From: Shinella lacus
GTDB lineage: Bacteria; Pseudomonadota; Alphaproteobacteria; Rhizobiales; Rhizobiaceae
DNA: 64,000 nt
Direction of reading: 5' to 3'
Assembly: GCF_010994755.1 (NCBI RefSeq)
Contig: NZ_WHSB02000002.1
Span: 434,001 to 498,000 of the forward strand
The notes beneath the pieces are model-generated. The model was given only the letters and a program-made list of their open reading frames with translations, was not told where the DNA came from and searched no databases. Of this stretch, positions 58,863 through 64,000 are shown one piece after another (the first letter of the stretch is position 1; the number at the start of each line of letters is the position of its first letter). The position numbers and the translations under genes are program-made.

Positions 58863-60713
58863 ATGGGCGAGAATCATCCGTATCGCAACGAGGAGACACC
58901 CTTGCGACCACTCCTGATGGCCCTTGCGGCCTCGCTGCTCGGCCTCTCCGCGCCCCTCGGCCACGCCGCCCCCGTGCACGGCATCGCCATGCACGGCGAC
59001 CCTGCCCTTCCCCCGGACTACAAACATTTCAGCTATGTCAATCCGGACGTGAAGAAGGGCGGGCGCATCGCCTATGGCGTCGTCGGCACCTTCGACAGCC
59101 TGAACCCCTTCATTCTCAAGAGCATGCGCACGACGGCGCGCGGCATGTGGGATCCGGAATTCGGCAATCTCGTCTACGAATCGCTGATGGTGCGTTCGCG
59201 CGACGAGGCCTTCACCATGTACGGCCTGCTCGCCGAAAGCGTGGAATGGGACGATGACCGGAGCTTCATCGAATTCCACATCAACCCGAAGGCGCGCTGG
59301 GCGGATGGTCAGCCGGTCACCCCCGAGGACGTGATCTTCACCTTCGAGCTCATGCGCGACAAGGGCCGCGCGCCCTTCAGCATCCGCCTGAACACGGTAG
59401 AAAAGCTGGAAAAAACCGGCGAGCATAGCGTCCGCTTCACCTTCAACGACAAGGGTGACCGCGAGGCGCCCCTGCTGATTGCCTTCTCGCCGATCCTGCC
59501 GAAACACGCGATCGACGTGGAGATCTTCGACCGGTCGTCGCTCGCTCTGCCGCTCGGCTCCGGTCCCTACAAGGTAAAGGCTGTCAAACCCGGCGAACGC
59601 ATCGTCTATGAACGCGATCCGAACTACTGGGGCAAGGACATCCCCTCGAAGGTCGGCTTCGACAATTACGACGAGATCTCCGTCGAGTATTTCCTGCAGG
59701 ACAATTCGCTGTTCGAGGCCTTCAAGAAGGGCGTGATCGACGTCTACCAGGAAGGCAATCCGACGAAGTGGGCGCGGGGCTACGATTTTCCCGCCGTGCA
59801 GTCCGGCACGGTCATCAAGGACGCCGTGAAATCGAAGCTTCCGCCCGTCATGTTCGGCTTCGTCTTCAACACGCGCAGGCCCGTCTTCCAGAACGCGGAA
59901 CTGCGCAAGGCGCTCTCGCTTGCCTTCGATTTCGAATGGGTCAACCGCACCCTGTTCGAAAACGCCTACACGCGCACGGAGAGTTTCTGGCAAAACTCCG
60001 AGCTGTCGTCGCTCAATGTGCCGATCGATGCGCGCGAGCGCGAGATCATCGGCGAGGCGGAAAAGCGAATCGATCCTGGCGTGCTTGCCGGAACCTACCG
60101 CCTGCCGGTAACCGACGGCTCGGGACGCGACCGCGCGGTACTGCGCCAGGCGATGGATCATTTCAAAAAGGCCGGCTATTCGATCCAGAACGGCCGCATG
60201 GTCGGCGCGTCCGGCGAGCCGCTCGCCTTTGAAATCATGACGCAGAACGCCGACCAGGAGAAGCTCGCGCTCGCCTACCAGCGCTTCCTGGCGGCGCTGG
60301 GCGTGCGTGTCAGCCTCCGGACCGTCGACGATTCGCAGTATCAGAGCCGCAGCCAGACCTTCGACTACGACGTCATCATGAAGGCGTTCCTGTCGTCCTT
60401 GTCGCCGGGTCTCGAACAGTTGCGGCGCTGGGGAACGGATGCGCGCGATCGCGAGGGCAGCGAGAATTTCGCCGGTGTCGCTGACCCCGACCTCGATCGC
60501 GTGATGACCGCCATTCTTTCCGCTCGCTCGGCGGAGGATTTCCGCTCGGCCGTTCGCCTGCAGGACAGGATGCTGCTTTCCGGCAACTACATCGTTCCGC
60601 TCTATCACCTCAGCAAACAGTGGATCGCCCGCAACAAGCACGTCGGGCGGCCGGAGATGACGCCGCTCTGGGGCTTCCAGCTTCCCGCATGGTGGGACGA
60701 GAGGGCGCAATAA
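58863..60713 (+). CDS. Extracellular solute-binding protein, family 5, YejA-like
   Basis: The ATG at 58863 follows AGGAG and leads to a signal peptide ending GHAAP (about residue 37). The 616-residue periplasmic protein has the SBP_bac_5 motif YVNPDVKKGGRIAYGVVGTFDSLNPF and long blocks such as DEISVEYFLQDNSLFEAFKKG typical of YejA. YejA delivers oligopeptides to the YejBEF importer. The yejB, yejE and yejF genes do not follow, so this copy is an orphan or works with a distant permease. Confidence 0.9.
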   Translation: MGENHPYRNEETPLRPLLMALAASLLGLSAPLGHAAPVHGIAMHGDPALPPDYKHFSYVNPDVKKGGRIAYGVVGTFDSLNPFILKSMRTTARGMWDPEFGNLVYESLMVRSRDEAFTMYGLLAESVEWDDDRSFIEFHINPKARWADGQPVTPEDVIFTFELMRDKGRAPFSIRLNTVEKLEKTGEHSVRFTFNDKGDREAPLLIAFSPILPKHAIDVEIFDRSSLALPLGSGPYKVKAVKPGERIVYERDPNYWGKDIPSKVGFDNYDEISVEYFLQDNSLFEAFKKGVIDVYQEGNPTKWARGYDFPAVQSGTVIKDAVKSKLPPVMFGFVFNTRRPVFQNAELRKALSLAFDFEWVNRTLFENAYTRTESFWQNSELSSLNVPIDAREREIIGEAEKRIDPGVLAGTYRLPVTDGSGRDRAVLRQAMDHFKKAGYSIQNGRMVGASGEPLAFEIMTQNADQEKLALAYQRFLAALGVRVSLRTVDDSQYQSRSQTFDYDVIMKAFLSSLSPGLEQLRRWGTDARDREGSENFAGVADPDLDRVMTAILSARSAEDFRSAVRLQDRMLLSGNYIVPLYHLSKQWIARNKHVGRPEMTPLWGFQLPAWWDERAQ

Positions 60714-60868
60714 AGAGGGTATCCCCAGAATTGGGGTTACCACGAGGTAACCAGTTGAAAGCCGTGGCCGGTAAGCTTATCTCGGCGGTAACGTTGAAGT
60801 GACGGCGCAATGCCTTGAAAGGATTGCGTCGCAGCCGGAAGCTTCCGGCGTCTCGAAAGGAAACCCGG

Positions 60869-61540
60869 ATGGAAGCGATCACGATCGACGTCGTCTCTGA
60901 CGTCGTCTGCCCCTGGTGCTACCTCGGCAAGAAGCGGCTCGAACAGGCGATCGAGAACGTCAAGGACGAGCTTGCCGTCACCGTGACGTTCCGTCCCTAC
61001 CAGCTCAATCCGGACCTGCCGCCCGAAGGCGTCGACCACAAGAAGCATCTCGCCGAAAAGCTCGGCGGGATCGACGCCGTCGACCGTGCGCACCAGATGC
61101 TGACGGACCTCGGCCATGCCGCCGGCATCGACTTCGATTTCCCCGCGGTGAAGATCAGCCCGAACACGCTCGACGCGCACCGCCTGCTGCGCTGGGCGAT
61201 GATCGAAGGCCCGCTCGTGCAGGAGCGCGCGGCAATCGCGCTCTTCAAGGCTTATTTCGAGGAAGGTCGCAATGTCGGCGACCGCGCCGTGCTGCTCGAT
61301 ATCGCTGAGGCCTCCGGCATGGACCGCGCGGTGGTGACCGCCCTATTTTCCGCCGGCGCCGATGTCGATTCTGTCAAGGAAGAGATCGGCATGGCCCGCG
61401 ACATGGGCGTCACCGGCGTGCCCTGCTTCATCATCGACAACAAATATGCCGTGATGGGCGCGCAGTCCCCCGACGTGCTGGTCAATGCCTTCCGCGAGAT
61501 CGCGACGATGAAGGCGCAGGAGCGCAACGGCGCGGAGTAA
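60869..61540 (+). CDS. DsbA-family oxidoreductase, FrnE-like
   Basis: The 223-residue protein has the thioredoxin-fold active site DVVCPWCYLGKKRLE (about residues 11-25, Cys-Pro-Trp-Cys). The all-helical insertion contains RPYQLNPDLPPEG and SPNTLDAHRLLRWA, and the cis-Pro motif is GVTGVPCFIIDNKYAVMGAQ. There is no signal peptide, so it is cytosolic, as for FrnE proteins, which have been linked to oxidative stress. ATG 60869 follows AAAGGA. It converges on mfd, with three bases between. Confidence 0.92.
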   Translation: MEAITIDVVSDVVCPWCYLGKKRLEQAIENVKDELAVTVTFRPYQLNPDLPPEGVDHKKHLAEKLGGIDAVDRAHQMLTDLGHAAGIDFDFPAVKISPNTLDAHRLLRWAMIEGPLVQERAAIALFKAYFEEGRNVGDRAVLLDIAEASGMDRAVVTALFSAGADVDSVKEEIGMARDMGVTGVPCFIIDNKYAVMGAQSPDVLVNAFREIATMKAQERNGAE

Positions 61541-61543
61541 GCC

Positions 61544-64000
61544 CTACTTCGCCAAGCCGGCAAGCTGCGTCATGACCTGCGCAGCGCCCGTCAGGCGCTT
61601 TTCAGGCGTCGGATAGTCGCGCGCGAGGAAGACGCTGTGGTCGGGCCGGATCTTCGCGAGCGTGCCCTGCTTCGCGATATAGCTGACCAATGCTGCCGGG
61701 TTGGGGAACTGCTTGTTGCGGAACTGCACGACGACACCCTTCGGGCCGGCATCCAGCTTCTCGACATTCGCCGTGCGGCAAAGCGACTTGATGTAGACGA
61801 TCTTCAGCAGATGCTGCACCTCGACCGGCAGGGGACCGAAGCGGTCGATCAGTTCCGCGCCGAAGGCGTCGATATCGCCGAGTTCGTTGATCTCGCCGAG
61901 GCGGCGGTAGAGGCCGAGGCGCAGATGCAGGTCCGGCACGTAATCGTCCGGGATCATGACCGGCGTGCCAACGGAGATTTGCGGCGACCAGCCACTGTCT
62001 GCCACTTCCTCGTCACCCTTGATTTCGGCGACCGCCTCTTCCAGCATCTGCTGGTAGAGCTCGAAGCCGACTTCCTTGATATGGCCGGACTGTTCCTCGC
62101 CGAGCAGGTTGCCGGCGCCGCGGATGTCGAGGTCGTGGCTTGCAAGCTGGAAGCCCGCACCGAGCGTGTCGAGCGATTGCAGCACCTTGAGGCGGCGTTC
62201 CGCCATGCCGGTCAGAGTACGGTTGACCGGCAGCGTCAGAAGCGCGAAGGCGCGCACCTTCGATCGGCCGACGCGCCCGCGCAACTGGTAGAGCTGCGCC
62301 AGACCGAACATGTCGGCGCGGTGGATGATCATCGTGTTCGCCGTCGGCACATCGAGGCCGGATTCCACGATCGTCGTCGAGAGCAACACGTCGTAGCGGC
62401 CCTCGTAGAAGGCGTTCATGATGTCTTCGAGTTCCGTCGCCGGCATCTGGCCGTGTGCAACGGCAACCTTCAGCTCGGGCACGTCCTGGCGCAGGAAATC
62501 ATGGATTTCCGAGAGGTCGCTGAGCCGCGGGCAGACGTAAAAACTCTGGCCGCCGCGATAATGCTCGCGCATCAACGTCTCGCGGATGACCAGCGGGTCG
62601 AAGGGCGAGATGAAGGTGCGCACGGCCATGCGGTCGACCGGCGGCGTGGTGATGAGCGAGAGTTCGCGCACGCCCGTCATGGCGAGTTGCAGCGTGCGCG
62701 GAATCGGCGTCGCCGAGAGCGTCAACACATGCACGTCGCTCTTCAGCTCCTTCAGCCGCTCCTTGTGCTTCACGCCGAAATGCTGCTCCTCGTCGATGAT
62801 CAGCAGGCCGAGATTGGCGAATTTGATCGACGAACCAAGCAGCGCATGGGTGCCGACGACAATATCCGTCTTGCCCTCGGTCAGTTCCTTCTTCGTCAGC
62901 GCCAGTTCCTTCGAGCCGACGAGGCGGGAAGCCTGCTGCACGCGGATCGGCAGGCCGCGGAAACGGTCCGAAAACGTCTTGAAGTGCTGGCGGGACAGCA
63001 GCGTGGTCGGCACGACGACGGCGACCTGCACGCCGTTCATCGCCGCGATGAAGGCGGCGCGCAGCGCCACCTCCGTCTTGCCGAAGCCGACGTCGCCGCA
63101 GACGAGGCGGTCCATCGGCCGGCCGGCGCCGAGATCCTCACGCACCGCGTCGATGGCGCTTGCCTGGTCGTCGGTCTCGTCATAGGGGAATCGGGCAGCG
63201 AATTCGTCATAGACGCCCTCGGGCGCCGCCAGCACCGGCGCATGGCGCACGAGGCGCGCGGCGGCGATCTGGATGAGGCCGTTCGCCATGTCGAGAAGGC
63301 GTTTTTTCAGCTTGGCCTTGCGCGCCTGCCAGGCGACGCCGCCGAGCTTGTCGAGCATCGCATCGCTGCCCTCGCCGCCGTAGCGCGAGAGCAGATCGAT
63401 GTTTTCGACCGGCAGGAAGAGCTTTGCCTCGTCCGCATAGACCAGTTCGAGGCAGGCATGCGGCGCGCCGGCCGCTTCGATCGTGCGCAGGCCAACGAAA
63501 CGGCCGATGCCGTGTTCGGCATGCACGACGATCGAGCCCTCGTCGAGCCCGGCGACCTCGGTGATGAAATCCGCACCGCGCTTGCGCCGCTTCGAGCGCC
63601 GCACCATGCGGTCGCCGAGAATGTCCTGCTCGCCGATGACGACGATGTCGCCGGTCTCGAAACCGCTTTCGAGGCTGAGAACCGCAGACCCCGCCTCGCC
63701 CGGCTTCAGCTTGCCGAGATCGGCAAATTTCTCGACCGGCACGACATTGCCGAGGCCGTGTTCGGAAAGCACCTGCAACAACCGATCGAGCGAACCTTCC
63801 GACCAGCCCGTCACCAGCACCTTCGCGCCGGACGCCCGCTTGTCGGCGATGTGTTTCGTCGCCTGGTCGAAGACGTTGACGCGCGCGCCCTCGGCATCCT
63901 CGCTGCCCGATGGCCGCGCCCAGCGCATGCCCGGCCGTGCCGCGATGCTCTCGACGTGGCGCGCCTCGCCGTCGTGTTCATTGAAGGGCGACAGGCGGAT
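61544..64000 (-). CDS. mfd: Transcription-repair coupling factor, N-terminus cut by window edge
   Basis: Mfd removes RNA polymerase stalled at lesions and recruits UvrA. The minus-strand frame stays open to base 64000, so about 818 C-terminal residues are visible. They include the UvrB-homology end, the CarD-like RNA-polymerase-interaction domain (LDEGSIVVHAEHGIGRFVGL) and the helicase core, with CGDVGFGKTEVALRAAF (Walker A) and LLIIDEEQHFGVKHKE (DEEQ box). RGRVGRSKVRAFALL and the C-terminal TRCF domain follow. The first roughly 350 residues lie outside. All visible motifs are intact. Confidence 0.96.
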   Translation of the reverse strand: MRLSPFNEHDGEARHVESIAARPGMRWARPSGSEDAEGARVNVFDQATKHIADKRASGAKVLVTGWSEGSLDRLLQVLSEHGLGNVVPVEKFADLGKLKPGEAGSAVLSLESGFETGDIVVIGEQDILGDRMVRRSKRRKRGADFITEVAGLDEGSIVVHAEHGIGRFVGLRTIEAAGAPHACLELVYADEAKLFLPVENIDLLSRYGGEGSDAMLDKLGGVAWQARKAKLKKRLLDMANGLIQIAAARLVRHAPVLAAPEGVYDEFAARFPYDETDDQASAIDAVREDLGAGRPMDRLVCGDVGFGKTEVALRAAFIAAMNGVQVAVVVPTTLLSRQHFKTFSDRFRGLPIRVQQASRLVGSKELALTKKELTEGKTDIVVGTHALLGSSIKFANLGLLIIDEEQHFGVKHKERLKELKSDVHVLTLSATPIPRTLQLAMTGVRELSLITTPPVDRMAVRTFISPFDPLVIRETLMREHYRGGQSFYVCPRLSDLSEIHDFLRQDVPELKVAVAHGQMPATELEDIMNAFYEGRYDVLLSTTIVESGLDVPTANTMIIHRADMFGLAQLYQLRGRVGRSKVRAFALLTLPVNRTLTGMAERRLKVLQSLDTLGAGFQLASHDLDIRGAGNLLGEEQSGHIKEVGFELYQQMLEEAVAEIKGDEEVADSGWSPQISVGTPVMIPDDYVPDLHLRLGLYRRLGEINELGDIDAFGAELIDRFGPLPVEVQHLLKIVYIKSLCRTANVEKLDAGPKGVVVQFRNKQFPNPAALVSYIAKQGTLAKIRPDHSVFLARDYPTPEKRLTGAAQVMTQLAGLAK

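Noticed and set aside
60718..60741. Hairpin after the YejA-like gene as an intrinsic terminator
   Set aside because: GGTATCCCC pairs with GGGGTTACC with one mismatch, but no T-run follows, so termination is not supported.

Overview
The window is GC-rich chromosomal DNA of an alphaproteobacterium in the order Hyphomicrobiales, most probably family Rhizobiaceae (Rhizobium, Agrobacterium, Shinella or Ensifer relatives). Support comes from a phosphatidylcholine synthase with the rhizobial motif spacing, DUF992, IalB-family and DUF4864 secreted proteins, a glnB-glnA pair behind sigma-54 type promoters, and a GTTC-N7-GTTC LexA operator of the alphaproteobacterial type between ssb and uvrA. I cannot fix the genus from sequence alone.

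Region 1-10.2 kb is the accessory part. The left edge cuts a serralysin-like M10 metalloprotease. A very small exported protein follows, then a plus-strand series: a ferric-reductase/NADPH-oxidase-like membrane flavocytochrome, a 1,119-residue exported protein with four CxxCH haem motifs and a C-terminal DUF4384-like domain, an OmpA-type envelope protein, and two different exported caspase-fold (C14, metacaspase-like) proteases that also end in DUF4384-like regions. The last three genes overlap or nearly touch. Joining multihaem cytochrome c and caspases in one cluster is the most striking feature of the window and my best candidate for an undescribed system.

Region 10.3-25.2 kb holds tRNA-Lys, ccdA, an AEC transporter, a UbiH-type hydroxylase, pcs, a quinone oxidoreductase, a four-gene BMP/Nup-type ABC uptake system (probably nucleosides), a GntR/FadR regulator, a YbaL/Kef-type antiporter, four small minus-strand genes and tRNA-Ser. 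Region 25.3-34 kb is the housekeeping run rlpA, PBP5-family carboxypeptidase, tmk, holB, metG, tatD, MBL hydrolase, convergent with purC. Region 34-43.4 kb has an acetyltransferase, DUF4864, then the minus-strand block tgt-queA, YdcZ-type membrane protein, ppiB, ppiA, coaD, two unannotated tandem mini-genes, and gyrA.

Region 43.5-64 kb has marC, a HAD/phosphoribosyltransferase-like fusion, divergent ssb/uvrA, a GST, DUF72, nnr, glnB-glnA, a TAXI-TRAP binding protein, a coiled-coil membrane protein with an internal duplication, hspQ, an IalB-family protein, an orphan YejA-like binding protein, a FrnE-like DsbA protein, and the start-truncated mfd gene running off the right edge. Most operon ends carry clear hairpin terminators. 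I saw no insertion sequence, phage, CRISPR array or rRNA.
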